Shown here: positions 42,701 to 51,383 of the stretch, one piece after another
Layout: every line of letters begins with the position of its first letter
How positions within the stretch are numbered: the first letter of the stretch is position 1
Source: Oceaniferula flava
GTDB taxonomy: Bacteria; Verrucomicrobiota; Verrucomicrobiia; Verrucomicrobiales; Akkermansiaceae
Direction of reading: 5' to 3'
Length of the DNA: 64,000 nucleotides
NCBI RefSeq assembly: GCF_016811075.1
Contig: NZ_JAFBGL010000004.1
Coordinates: forward strand, 248,001 to 312,000
The notes under the pieces: model-generated
The model's input: only the letters and a program-made list of their open reading frames with translations
Databases searched by the model: none
What the model was told of the DNA's origin: nothing
Made by a program: the position numbers and the translations under genes

Positions 42701-43705
42701 GTTGTTCAGCTGGAATTCGTAATCCGCCGTGAAGGTGGCGGAAAAATTGGGGTCGCTGACATCCGAGACCGTCAAGCCGCTGACATCGAAATTGAGAAAA
42801 GAGCTGATCCGTTGGGAGGTTTGTGTCGATGACACTCTCTCGCGGATGTAGATGTCGGAATCAGCTGGCGAGTCACCGCTGGCGACATTGCCCGAGCCGG
42901 TGACGGCGGTGGTTTGGGCGTCCGTCGTGAAAATCGTGATCGGACTGAGCGAGCCGGGAGTGGTCGCCTCGGCACTGACCGCCACGGATGTCATATCCAC
43001 CACAGTGCCCGCCTCGGCCGCCTGCTGGTAGGTCATCGCGGCAAAGACCGAGCTGTCCGCTTGAATCGTTGAAAAATCAAACCCGACAGGCCAAGCGCCC
43101 GAGCCACCGGTACTGGAATCGATGCCGCTCAACGTCACCACCCAGCCAAAGGCATCCATAACGATCTCGGCGGTGTATCCATCTTGGATGCTGGCTAGCG
43201 TGTAGCTGCCGAGCGACCCAATCGTCACCTCGTTGCCCCCTGCGTTGTCATAGACAAAAGTGACATTGCCTCCCAAAAAGCGCACCCCGACTGACCAGCC
43301 ATCGGAACCACCCGCCGCCTCCGCATTGTTCCACAGCTGGCTGTTCGTGCCCTGAATGCCCACCCAATGGCCGTTATGGGTCGGGCCGTTATCCGGGTCG
43401 GTGATGCCATCGATCACAAACGTCGCCGTGAATTTCCCATACGCGGAGCCATCAAAAGAACCGTCGCTGACACAACCCATCGCCCCACTCGATGCCTCGT
43501 CCACAGTCATGGAGGCTTCGCCATTGGCATTGTTCCAGGTCGGGTTACCGACACCATTGTTGAGGCTTGAAAAATTTTCCTGAAGCCCGTCGTTGATATT
43601 GTTGAAACTGGCATCAATCAGGCTCACTTGTGACCATGCGTGGCCGGATCCAAAGAGTAGGAGCGGGCAAATCGCCGCGAGGATGGTATTTCTGTGTGTG
43701 AGCAT
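39767..43705 (-). CDS. Large secreted sulfatase with N-terminal adhesive domains and calcium-binding TSP3 repeats
   Basis: 1312 residues from the ATG at 43705, which begins a good signal peptide (MLTHRNTILAAICPLLLFG). Residues of about 30-260 are a lectin-like beta-rich region, about 270-425 resemble a DNRLRE-type module (SFLNFDVSGL, DVTDIVKAWVNG), and about 430-710 are thrombospondin type 3 repeats (D-x-D-x-D-G-x-x-D units) that bind calcium. The C-terminal part from about 832 is a type I sulfatase: RPNIILIYTDDQGYGDMG metal site and CTPSRYALLTGR with Cys882, the residue converted to formylglycine. It probably removes sulfate from algal or animal glycans while attached by its repeats. Confidence 0.9.
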   Translation of the reverse strand: MLTHRNTILAAICPLLLFGSGHAWSQVSLIDASFNNINDGLQENFSSLNNGVGNPTWNNANGEASMTVDEASSGAMGCVSDGSFDGSAYGKFTATFVIDGITDPDNGPTHNGHWVGIQGTNSQLWNNAEAAGGSDGWSVGVRFLGGNVTFVYDNAGGNEVTIGSLGSYTLASIQDGYTAEIVMDAFGWVVTLSGIDSSTGGSGAWPVGFDFSTIQADSSVFAAMTYQQAAEAGTVVDMTSVAVSAEATTPGSLSPITIFTTDAQTTAVTGSGNVASGDSPADSDIYIRERVSSTQTSQRISSFLNFDVSGLTVSDVSDPNFSATFTADYEFQLNNVNATAASVGRVTNGAWDGTTTQPQHSWGIDDAVDVTTLIADISALAPPSSVSADVTDIVKAWVNGSHSNYGLVVFIDELKSNGAGFSNVRLVLATTLDSDNDGMPDDYETVNGLNPNVDDAAGDNDAVGGADGLTNLEEYNAGTDPQDSDSDDDGLTDGAEVHGTFNPYQTAISGDPAATAPGLATDPLLADSDSDGLTDFEELDPANGSVTNPLTGDTDNDLLSDAFEVNGGIDPTDSSGANGGSGDPDMDGLANSGEQTAGTNPRDEDSDDDGLTDGAEVNTHATDPNHADSDRDGLLDAYEINTSTTDANDADSDDDFLNDRDELLVFKTDPKLADSDADTFNDGVELAALSNPNDQAVTPTGQDTDDDGLLDALEMSSFGNLDSSGLDDNDKDGSMNIVEQAFGTDLNAANSKPSLNIDSSLEITFRRHLNAGFGYELQVSEDLETWQSYWSYLSENAATPDGASYEIASFSINSGFNRLFTHVRPRTTITSRPNIILIYTDDQGYGDMGANNPNSKFSTPALDLLASQGVNFTDGHSADSVCTPSRYALLTGRYCWRTSLKEGVIGADEPALIPDNRMTLASLLRDHGYATAMVGKWHLGMDIPGTNGNRDFTKPIDDMPLDVGFDYFYGIPASLNFGYLAWIEGRFTAVNPTLFTSKKANSLPGVFNDYRITPPYDQSSGLEVAPDFDDVLCLTRFTDKAIEWMGKQANNAKGIKPFFLYLPLTSSHKPVIPREDFLGLSGAGAYGDFVMETDHHIGNILKFLDQSGLANNTMVIFTSDNGPETTYKNRVSTYGHDSAGVFREGKRFIYEGGHRVPFVVRWPAGIDAPGRVWDKPVGQTDLLATFAEMLGVTLDDNSGEDSVSFYSILRDNTANPTRLPMIQHDFDGRMAIRDGKWKLIMPFQGQPYELYNLDTDPTESSNVYATDPEGGVTPMMNAITAIVTEGRTTAGAAVGNDTGWWDHLEWIDPADY

Positions 43706-43855
43706 ATCGTCGTGGGGGGGATTACGATCCCCTGCCCGCTGAAGACGGCGAATAGGGGGATGCACACTCCAATTTAGATGGAAAACGTTCTATTGGAAGG
43801 TTAAAACGGTGTCATTTGGGGGTGACAAATGCCTAATTTAGGGTAAGCAACCCGC

Positions 43856-45460
43856 GTGCTCATCATTCGTAAAATTACCAAGACCGTAGGCGGCCGCACT
43901 CTCTTTGAAGATGCGGACATGACCATCAACTGGGGCGAGCGCGTCGCCCTCGTCGGACCCAACGGAGCTGGAAAATCCACTCTGTTCAAGCTCATCCTCG
44001 GTGAGGAGGAGTCGGATTCCGGCAGTGTGGAACGCGACGATTACGCCATCACCGGCTACCTCGCCCAGGAAGCAGGTGACCCCGGTGAAGAAACCATTTT
44101 GGAAATCGCCATCGGCGTCACAGCCGAGCTGAGTGATGCCATCAAGGTGATCCGCGAAGGTGATGCCGCCGGCAAAACCGACACCCCGGAATACCACGCC
44201 GCCCAAGACACCTTCGATGCCGCTAACGGCTACCAGCTGGAACCCAAGGCGAAGAAAATCCTCGCCGGTCTCGGCTTCGATCAAGACGCCTTCGACCAAC
44301 CGGCGAACAAATTCTCCGGCGGCTGGATCATGCGTGCCCACCTGGCCAAACTGCTGGTCATGGAGCCAGATCTTCTGATGCTGGATGAGCCCACCAACCA
44401 CCTCGACCTGATGGCACTGGTCTGGCTGCAGCAGTATCTCAAGACCTACCCGGGTGCCCTGCTGATGATTTCCCACGATCGCGACTTCATGGACGGCCTG
44501 ATCGAGACCGTTTACGAAATCGACGAAGAGAAACTCATTTCCTACACCGGCAACTACACGTCCTACCTCGAGCAGCGCCAAAAACGCTACCAGCAGAAGG
44601 TCCAGGCCTACCGCAATCAGCAGAAGGAAATCGATCGCATCCAGGAGTTCATCGACCGTTTCCGCTCGGTCACTTCCAAAGCCGCCCAGGTGCAAAGCCG
44701 GGTCAAGCAGCTGGAAAAAATCAAACGCCTGCCAAAACCGATCAAGCCCCGCAAGGTGTTCAAATTCAATTTCCCCCAGCCAAAACGATCCAACCAGAAG
44801 GTCATTCAGCTGGAGAAAATCCACAAGGCCTACGGCGACAAAGTGATCTACGAGAGCCTCGATCTCACTATCGAACGAGGCGACCGCATGGTGCTGGTCG
44901 GCCCGAACGGTGCCGGTAAGTCCACCCTCTTGAAAATCCTCGCTGGCGAACTTGAGTTCGAAAGCGGCGAGCGCGACTGCGGATACAACACCGATCTGGG
45001 ATACTTCTCCCAGCACCGCACCCAGACCATGAACGAAGCCAACACCGTGCTGGAAGAAGTGATGTCCTGCGGTGGCGACATGCGCGAGGACGAGGCCCGC
45101 TCCATTCTCGGGTCCTTCCTCTTCCGCCGCGCCGATGTGCACAAGAAAATACGCGTGCTCTCCGGGGGTGAAAAATCCCGCCTCAGCCTGGTCAAGTTCC
45201 TTGTGAACCCACCGAACCTGCTGCTGATGGATGAGCCCACCACTCACCTCGACATCATCTCCATCGAAGCCCTGCTGCAGGCGTTGAAGCACTACGAGGG
45301 CACCCTGGTGTTCATTTCCCACGATGTGCACTTCATCCGCAACCTCGCGGAAACCACCCTGCACATCGATAACGGTAAGCTGACACGCTACGCCGGCGGC
45401 TACGATTACTACCTAGAGAAATCCGGTCTCGACGATTCCCGCGGTGCGGTGATCGCCTAA
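43856..45460 (+). CDS. ABC-F family ATPase (EttA/Uup/YbiT-like)
   Basis: 534 residues with two ABC domains and no membrane segment. Walker A motifs are GPNGAGKST near residues 37-45 and GPNGAGKSTLLKIL near 350. Signature motifs are FSGGWIMRAHLAKLL and LSGGEKSRLSLVKFL, and Walker B motifs LLMLDEPTNHLD and LLMDEPTTHLD. The linker between the domains (about 235-300) is the charged P-site tRNA interaction motif region. ABC-F proteins act on ribosomes. GTG at 43856 is the only start, since an upstream ATG at 43830 runs into a stop. A strong terminator follows. Confidence 0.92.
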   Translation: MLIIRKITKTVGGRTLFEDADMTINWGERVALVGPNGAGKSTLFKLILGEEESDSGSVERDDYAITGYLAQEAGDPGEETILEIAIGVTAELSDAIKVIREGDAAGKTDTPEYHAAQDTFDAANGYQLEPKAKKILAGLGFDQDAFDQPANKFSGGWIMRAHLAKLLVMEPDLLMLDEPTNHLDLMALVWLQQYLKTYPGALLMISHDRDFMDGLIETVYEIDEEKLISYTGNYTSYLEQRQKRYQQKVQAYRNQQKEIDRIQEFIDRFRSVTSKAAQVQSRVKQLEKIKRLPKPIKPRKVFKFNFPQPKRSNQKVIQLEKIHKAYGDKVIYESLDLTIERGDRMVLVGPNGAGKSTLLKILAGELEFESGERDCGYNTDLGYFSQHRTQTMNEANTVLEEVMSCGGDMREDEARSILGSFLFRRADVHKKIRVLSGGEKSRLSLVKFLVNPPNLLLMDEPTTHLDIISIEALLQALKHYEGTLVFISHDVHFIRNLAETTLHIDNGKLTRYAGGYDYYLEKSGLDDSRGAVIA

Positions 45461-45506
45461 GCCAGCGAAGGCTGGGCCGCCCGGTCCATCGACAAGTCAA
45501 CCAAGC

Positions 45507-45535
45507 AGCGGACCACAGGGTCCGCTGTTTTTGCT
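45507..45535 (+). terminator. Rho-independent terminator after ABC-F gene
   Basis: CAGCGGACC, loop ACAG, GGTCCGCTG: a 9-bp perfect stem followed by TTTTTG. It separates the ABC-F gene from the condensin operon that starts at 45638. Confidence 0.88.
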
Positions 45536-45637
45536 TCCTCCCTCAGCCTGGGTAAAAACACGTCTGCAAAGAAACTTTTTCTGGAGCTTTACGCGTCTGC
45601 TGTCACTCTGCGCCGAGCCAAAATCTCCCACTTTTCC

Positions 45638-47080
45638 GTGTCGAACGATCGCTTCTCATCCGCCCTTTTCAAAGAAACCAGGGGCCCTGCCTTTTTCCGC
45701 ATCTTGGCTGGAAAAAACGCACCGTTCTATGTCGATGCCTTGAGCGCTCTGGAACGTGAGGCCACCGATAGCACCGAGGGCATTTCTCGCGAAGTCGCCA
45801 TCGGCCTGATCGAGGAAACGCTGGAGGCTCACCCTGGTGTGGAGTTTGAGCCGGACGAGCTCGCCGAGTCCCGTGACCTCCGTGAGAAAGCGCGAAACCT
45901 GCTCGATGTCTTCATCAAAAGCCACTGGCTGGAGGAACCACCGCGGCGCGACTGGCGCAGGGTGATTTTGTTCGATGCCCACGGCGCCACCATGATCGCC
46001 GCGCTGAAAAAAATCGCCTGGCCGGATGCCGCCGTTTTCACCGATAAGATCACCGGCGTCTGCTCGATGCTGGCCGATGACGCCAGCCTCGCCGAGCAAC
46101 CGTGGCAGACGATCGAGAACTGCCTGGCCAATGTCAGGGACGGGGTCAACGAACTCCGCTCGATGCAAAAATCCGTCCAGCGCCACACCCGCCGGCAGCT
46201 GGAGGAGGAGACCATTCAGGGGAACCTCTCGGTGGTTTTCGACGAATACACCGATCAGATTTCCCACTCCTGCTACGCCGCCCTGGTCCGCTCGCGCTTG
46301 CCAATCCGGCTACCGGATACCGTCGAGCGCATCGCCGGCCATATTTACAACGACGCCGCGATGATCAATGCCATGCAGGAGGAGGTCATGAAACGCTTCC
46401 CTGAGATCACCGCAGACTCGGCACGCAGTCGAGTCCACGCCGCGCTGGACGAGCTGATCGAACTACTCGAGCTGGTGCTGCCAATGGCCGATGAGGTCGA
46501 CCGCCGGACGGCCGATTTCACCCGTCGCTCACTCGCCCGTTTCCGTTATTTGCAAGACGTCACCGGCGAGCGCCGCACCGAGCTGAAGAGCTTCTTCGAG
46601 GTGGTGAACCAATCGCTCTCCGGGCGCAAGCTGCAGCAGTCGAATCCCTCATTGCCGGAGCTCCCTCAGCTCTTGCTGCCCACAGTCAAACTTCCGGCCG
46701 GTCTGGACACACTCTATTCCCCGCCAAACCGCCGCCCCCCACTCGAGCAGGGCGCCTTCGAGGACGAAGTCAGCGATGCCGATCGCGAGTCCGGCCTCGA
46801 TGACATGCAGCGCACCATCCGCGACTCCCTCTCCGTCGCCCGCGCCAACCGCCTCGCTGCTGCGCTGCCGGGAGGCAAAGGAACTCGTATCGAAAGCGAT
46901 GCCCTGGAGCTGCCGGAAGACGCCGCCGCCGGAGATCTCATCGCCCTGTTGCTGCACGCCGAAGCCCCTGACGCCCGCTACCGGCTGGATGTCAGTCGCG
47001 TGGCAGACGAAAACCAATCACCACCCGTCGACACCATTTCCACCACTCACGTCGAGCGGTTCGCCGTCATTAAAAAATGA
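45638..47080 (+). CDS. jetA: JetA-like kleisin subunit of a Wadjet/MksBEF-type condensin
   Basis: 480 residues from GTG 45638. The N-terminus (LFKETRGPAFFRILAGKNAPFY, here broken after LFKETRGPAFF) follows the type II JetA pattern: an LF-x-x-FFxIL-x-x-K-N-x-x-x-Y opening for the winged-helix dimerisation part. A long helical middle (about 140-330) and a C-terminal winged-helix-like end follow. JetA/MukF bridges the two heads of the SMC-like protein. It overlaps jetB by ATGA and is the first gene of a three-gene operon. Wadjet systems cleave plasmids, whereas MksBEF organises chromosomes. Confidence 0.75.
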   Translation: MSNDRFSSALFKETRGPAFFRILAGKNAPFYVDALSALEREATDSTEGISREVAIGLIEETLEAHPGVEFEPDELAESRDLREKARNLLDVFIKSHWLEEPPRRDWRRVILFDAHGATMIAALKKIAWPDAAVFTDKITGVCSMLADDASLAEQPWQTIENCLANVRDGVNELRSMQKSVQRHTRRQLEEETIQGNLSVVFDEYTDQISHSCYAALVRSRLPIRLPDTVERIAGHIYNDAAMINAMQEEVMKRFPEITADSARSRVHAALDELIELLELVLPMADEVDRRTADFTRRSLARFRYLQDVTGERRTELKSFFEVVNQSLSGRKLQQSNPSLPELPQLLLPTVKLPAGLDTLYSPPNRRPPLEQGAFEDEVSDADRESGLDDMQRTIRDSLSVARANRLAAALPGGKGTRIESDALELPEDAAAGDLIALLLHAEAPDARYRLDVSRVADENQSPPVDTISTTHVERFAVIKK

Positions 47081-47778
47081 ATACCGAAGAACCAAGCGCC
47101 TTTCTCACCGAGGAAGTCCCCTCCCTGCTATCGCTGTCTGAGAACGATCGTGATCGTCTCGCCGAAGTGCTCCAGGAGCTGCTCTCCACAGGATCGATCA
47201 ATGGCCTGGAAAACAGCCGCTCGAACCTCTATCACTGGGCACGGCAGCACGACGACTGGCTGCGCGAGATCGCCGCGCTCAATGGCTTGGACGTTTCCAT
47301 TCACCACGAGGAACGCCTGATTCAGGCCACGCCACGCAGCGCCGGTCTGCGTCTTCGGCTAACCCAGGACGCCACCCTTGTTTGGCTCGCACTCTGGTTC
47401 GCTGGCGACGTCCGCTGGCGCGATGAGGGCGCCGATCAGGCATTTTTATCAGTCGCGGAGCTGATGGACCTGATCCACGACCAGTTGCTGCCGGACGTGA
47501 CCGGTCGCTTCCCCCGCGGTCGCCTGCGCGACATCCTCCGCCACGCCTCCCGCCTCAACCTCATCAAGCTCATCCACGCCGAGCCATTTGAAGAAACCGG
47601 CATCGAGGTGCTCCCCGCCATCCGCCGGGTGATCCCCTTCCGCGACCTTGCCGATTGGCAGGAAACCGCCGCGCAGTTCCAGCCGGAAAGTGATGCCGAA
47701 CTCGAGGAGCAGGAAGAAGACGATGAGGACGACGTGAAGGACGAACAAGAATCAGCCCCAGAAAACGACGAAGTATGA
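47077..47778 (+). CDS. jetB: JetB/MukE-like subunit (DUF4194 type)
   Basis: 233 residues. Two winged-helix-like parts can be traced: GLDVSIHHEERLIQATP leading to LRLRLTQDATLVWLALWF (about 65-105), then SVAELMDLIHDQLLPDVTGRFPRGRLRDILRHASRLNLIKL (in pieces, about 125-165), the latter typical of DUF4194/MukE. An acidic tail (EEQEEDDEDDVKDEQE) ends the protein. It binds the kleisin and regulates the SMC heads. It overlaps both jetA and jetC by ATGA, so the three subunits are made together. Confidence 0.75.
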   Translation: MNTEEPSAFLTEEVPSLLSLSENDRDRLAEVLQELLSTGSINGLENSRSNLYHWARQHDDWLREIAALNGLDVSIHHEERLIQATPRSAGLRLRLTQDATLVWLALWFAGDVRWRDEGADQAFLSVAELMDLIHDQLLPDVTGRFPRGRLRDILRHASRLNLIKLIHAEPFEETGIEVLPAIRRVIPFRDLADWQETAAQFQPESDAELEEQEEDDEDDVKDEQESAPENDEV

Positions 47779-50700
47779 GCCGCGCCATTCAACTCACCAA
47801 AATCCATGCCCTGAACTGGTATGGCTACCGTGACTCCCTGCCCGTCCAAGGTAACCTGGTTCTGGCCGGGGTGACCGGATCGGGAAAATCCATCCTCATG
47901 GACTTGCTGATGCTGGTGCTCGTGGGGCCGGAGCGTGCCCACCACCACTTCAACCGCTCCGCCACCGGCAGCAAGAGTGATCGCACCATCAAGGGCTACT
48001 GTTTGTTAGACACCAAACGGGAGGAAAACGGACAGCCGCAGTATTTCCACGATAAGGGCGTCACGACCTACATCGCCGCCGAGTTCACTTGGCCGGACGG
48101 CTCACGGGTGGAAACCTGGGGCCTGCGCTTCGAGTTCCGCTCCGCTGGCGAAAACGACGGCTCCACCACCCCCTTCTTCTGCCCCGCCTCATTGGAAAAA
48201 ACAGATTTCCTGCAGGAGGCCGACGATGGAAAACTGCGCCCCAGCTCGCTGGCCCCCTTCAAGCGCATGATCGAGTCGCACGGTGGTCGCCTGTTCTCCT
48301 CGGGCCGCGAATACCTGCGCGACATGGCAAACCCAAGCCACCTGAATTTCAATAAGGACGTGCTGCAGCGACTGCTCCCCAGCGCGATGTCGTTCACCAA
48401 CTTGAAGTCCTTCGATGATTTTTGTCGCCAATTCGTCCTCCCCGCCGAGGCCGTGCCAGTGGAGGATGTGGTGTCTTCTTTCCGCGATTTTCAGTCGTAT
48501 GAACGTGAACTCAAGAGCCTGAAGGACCAGCTCGATCGGCTCAGCAAGATTCGGGAAATTCACAACAGCCACCAGAAAGCCACCTGTGACCTGCAGGTTG
48601 CCACTTTCCTCGCATCCGAGTTCGCCCACCTCGATGCCAAACAGAAGGCAGAAACCACCCGCGAGCGACTCGATTTGCTCAAGGAGGAAAACCGCAGCGA
48701 TGAAGAACGCCTGGTCGAGCTCGATCAGCTTTCGCGCGAATGCCGCCAGCGCAAGGAGTCGATCCAGGCGCTGCAAAACGAGTCGTCCGAAGGTCGCTTG
48801 TATAAGAAACTCACCGACGACCTGATCGAGCTCGACAAGGAGATCGAGGTGCTGCGGATGAAGGCCACCCGCATCGATCACCAGGTGCAGAAACGCATCG
48901 AATCCGCCCGCGCCTGGGTCGCTGAGATCGAGAAGGCCCCGCTGGAGAAAGCCGTCATGACCAGCGAGATCGATCAAGCGATCGAGACCCTGCAAAGCTG
49001 CGAAACCCAGGATTCCGCAACCAGCCTGCACCTGCTCGCCAACGCCGCCGACCAGGTGGTGCAATCGCTCAGTCGGTCCTTCGAGCCGGACGCCGCCGAG
49101 CTGCGCCGATTGCGCAGTGAGCAATCCGAACTCAACGCCAAAATCAACAAGCTCAAGGACGGAGTCTCCCCTGCCCAACAGCCGCTGCTCAATGCCCTGC
49201 AAGCCCAGCTGCCCATCCTCGATCAGCACAAGCCACCACGCGCCCTGCGTGAGGTCTGCGAGGTGACCGATGAAAAATGGCGCGTTGCCGCGGAGATGGT
49301 TTTCTCGGAAAAATTCGCCGTCTTGGTCGACCCCGATCACTTCGAGGACGCCCGCAGCATCCTGCAGCGCCTGCCTGAATCCGAGCGCGCCAAGGCAGAG
49401 CCACAGCAGCTGGTCGATCTCAGCAGCAAGACCGATCCCCCGTCCGTGCTCAAGGGCTCTCTCTCAGAAACCCTGGAGACCTCGGACCCTGACGCCCGCC
49501 GCTATATCGACTCCCTGTTCGGCGAAATGATCCGGGTGGACAGTCCGGACGAGCTCAGCTTCCACCCCACAGCGGTCGCCGCCAATGGCATTCACCGTCG
49601 TCACGGCAGCTACATCAGCCCCGCGCCCTATGATGACCAGCCGTTCATTGGCGAAAAAGGCCTCAAGCGTCAGCTGGAAATCAAACGCCAGCGTCTCAGC
49701 GAGATCGAAGCCTCACTGCGTCGACTCGAGCCGATCGAACGTGAAGTCGAGCGACTCATCGCCGCCCGCGCCCAGCAAATCCCCCAGCACCACGACATCC
49801 TCAACGAGCTGGTGCGGGTGGAGGACCTGCCGGCGAAACTGGCGAAGTATGATCAGGAAATGGAAAAACTCGACGCCATCAAAAACGATGAGTTCGAGCA
49901 ACTCCGCTTCGAAGCCGAGGACCTTCAGGAGGAAATCGACACCCTCGCGAAGGAGGAACGGTCGATCTTGAAGAAAGGCAAGATTTCCGAAATCCAGCGC
50001 ACCGAGAAAGAACTTACCGGACTCGAAGAAGTGGCCAGCCGCCGCGAGGATGATTTTTCCAGAGTCCAGCTGCGCATTGATATCCACAAATACCTCACAC
50101 GCTACAACGAGTGGAAAGAGGAGGCCCTGGAATACACTCCCGCCCTCGACGTGCTCGCAGGTGAGTTCAAGAAATCCGCCGCCAAGGCCGAGATCGATGC
50201 CACCAAGGCAGAAGGCGAGCTGAAGCTGGCGATGACCGAGTTCAAAACCACCTTCGCCCCCAAGTTCGACGACCTCCCCGACGACGGAGCCGATGCCGCG
50301 CCCTACGTCACTCGCCTCGAGCAGATTGAAAACGCCAACATCCCCGAGTATGAGCAGAAATCCGTCACCGAGCGCAAACGCTGGGAGTCCTTGTTCCGCA
50401 CCCAGGTGCTCAGCCGGATGCAGCAGGCGCTGAAAAATGTCGAGACCATCATCCGCCTGCTCAACCACCAGCTGCGCAAACCGATTGGTCACGATCGCTA
50501 TAAAATCGACAAGCATCAGAACCCGGATTTCAAAATCTATCGCCAGCTCATCGATCTCAACTCGCTGCACCACGAGGACGAATTGTTCTTCTCCAGCATG
50601 GGCGATGAACTTCGCGAGGCGCTCAGCGAGTTCTTAAATACCCTGGTGGAAAACTCCAACAGCCCGGAGGCTGCGCGATTGTTAGACTACCGACAGTATT

Positions 50701-51152
50701 TCGACTACGATCTCACCGTGACTGATATCCGCGATGCCGACGGCAAAGCCATCAGCGTGGATAAACAAAGCGGCAAGATGAGTGGTGGCGAAAACCAAAG
50801 CCCGTATTTCGTCGCCATCCTCGCCAGTTACCTGCACGCCTACAACCGTCACGAAAGCCGACGCCAGGAGCCGTCACTCGCCCTCGTGCCCATCGATGAA
50901 GCCTTCTCCAAGCTTTCCGGCGAGCGGATTCAGAACTGCATCGAAGCCATGTCCGAGCTCGATCTCCAAGGCATGTTCTCCATGTCCAGCGGCAACATCC
51001 CCTACGCCTTCAGCCAGTGTGATGAACTCATCGTCATCTCACGCAAAGAGGAACGTCGCGGCACCCGCGTCGGTGTCCGTAACGTCCCCGTCATCCTCTA
51101 CCGCGACTCCGAGGAGGGCAAAAAGTGGATGCAGGAAGCGGCGACGAGTTAA
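47775..51152 (+). CDS. jetC: JetC/MukB-like SMC ATPase
   Basis: 1125 residues. Walker A AGVTGSGKS (31-39) follows the N-terminal strand IQLTKIHALNWYGYRD. The middle consists of two long coiled coils (about 230-480 and 620-790) around a hinge-like domain (about 490-600). The C-terminal head has the ABC signature KMSGGENQSPYF (Ser1003) and Walker B LALVPIDEAF (Asp1041, Glu1042), with LSGERIQN as D-loop. This is the loop-extruding motor of Wadjet/MksB complexes. No JetD (toprim nuclease) gene follows within the window. Confidence 0.85.
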   Translation: MSRAIQLTKIHALNWYGYRDSLPVQGNLVLAGVTGSGKSILMDLLMLVLVGPERAHHHFNRSATGSKSDRTIKGYCLLDTKREENGQPQYFHDKGVTTYIAAEFTWPDGSRVETWGLRFEFRSAGENDGSTTPFFCPASLEKTDFLQEADDGKLRPSSLAPFKRMIESHGGRLFSSGREYLRDMANPSHLNFNKDVLQRLLPSAMSFTNLKSFDDFCRQFVLPAEAVPVEDVVSSFRDFQSYERELKSLKDQLDRLSKIREIHNSHQKATCDLQVATFLASEFAHLDAKQKAETTRERLDLLKEENRSDEERLVELDQLSRECRQRKESIQALQNESSEGRLYKKLTDDLIELDKEIEVLRMKATRIDHQVQKRIESARAWVAEIEKAPLEKAVMTSEIDQAIETLQSCETQDSATSLHLLANAADQVVQSLSRSFEPDAAELRRLRSEQSELNAKINKLKDGVSPAQQPLLNALQAQLPILDQHKPPRALREVCEVTDEKWRVAAEMVFSEKFAVLVDPDHFEDARSILQRLPESERAKAEPQQLVDLSSKTDPPSVLKGSLSETLETSDPDARRYIDSLFGEMIRVDSPDELSFHPTAVAANGIHRRHGSYISPAPYDDQPFIGEKGLKRQLEIKRQRLSEIEASLRRLEPIEREVERLIAARAQQIPQHHDILNELVRVEDLPAKLAKYDQEMEKLDAIKNDEFEQLRFEAEDLQEEIDTLAKEERSILKKGKISEIQRTEKELTGLEEVASRREDDFSRVQLRIDIHKYLTRYNEWKEEALEYTPALDVLAGEFKKSAAKAEIDATKAEGELKLAMTEFKTTFAPKFDDLPDDGADAAPYVTRLEQIENANIPEYEQKSVTERKRWESLFRTQVLSRMQQALKNVETIIRLLNHQLRKPIGHDRYKIDKHQNPDFKIYRQLIDLNSLHHEDELFFSSMGDELREALSEFLNTLVENSNSPEAARLLDYRQYFDYDLTVTDIRDADGKAISVDKQSGKMSGGENQSPYFVAILASYLHAYNRHESRRQEPSLALVPIDEAFSKLSGERIQNCIEAMSELDLQGMFSMSSGNIPYAFSQCDELIVISRKEERRGTRVGVRNVPVILYRDSEEGKKWMQEAATS

Positions 51153-51185
51153 GGGAACACGAATCGGCACCACTCACTACTCAGC

Positions 51186-51198
51186 CCCCGCGACGGGG
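51186..51198 (+). terminator. Short GC hairpin after jetC, possible weak terminator
   Basis: CCCCG, loop CGA, CGGGG followed by TTTAG. The stem has only five pairs, so this is a weak call. The 231 bp between jetC and the next gene otherwise hold nothing recognised and no open remnant of a nuclease gene. Confidence 0.3.
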
Positions 51199-51383
51199 TT
51201 TAGTCCACGTGCGCGCATGTCAGAGATGTCATCAACCTGCTGAAAGGTTTCTTGGGATCAGCTCGTTAAGCTGTATCTGACCCACCGGCGAATGCCTGTC
51301 ATCGTGCAGGTATGGAATCGACGCGACCGCGCCGACATCGCTAGATTGAAGGTCTCTCTTTACAAACCGCCTCTGACCATTCC

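Noticed and set aside
43838..45364. 508-residue open frame on the minus strand
   Set aside because: It is fully antisense to the ABC-F gene, which has both Walker motifs and signatures; the antisense product is a repetitive shadow of its GC-rich codons.
48189..49340. 383-residue open frame on the minus strand
   Set aside because: It is antisense to the coiled-coil part of jetC; its Leu/Gly/Glu-rich composition is that of a shadow frame.
45638..51383. Complete Wadjet defence system
   Set aside because: No JetD/toprim nuclease frame or remnant is present after jetC, so only the three condensin subunits are claimed.
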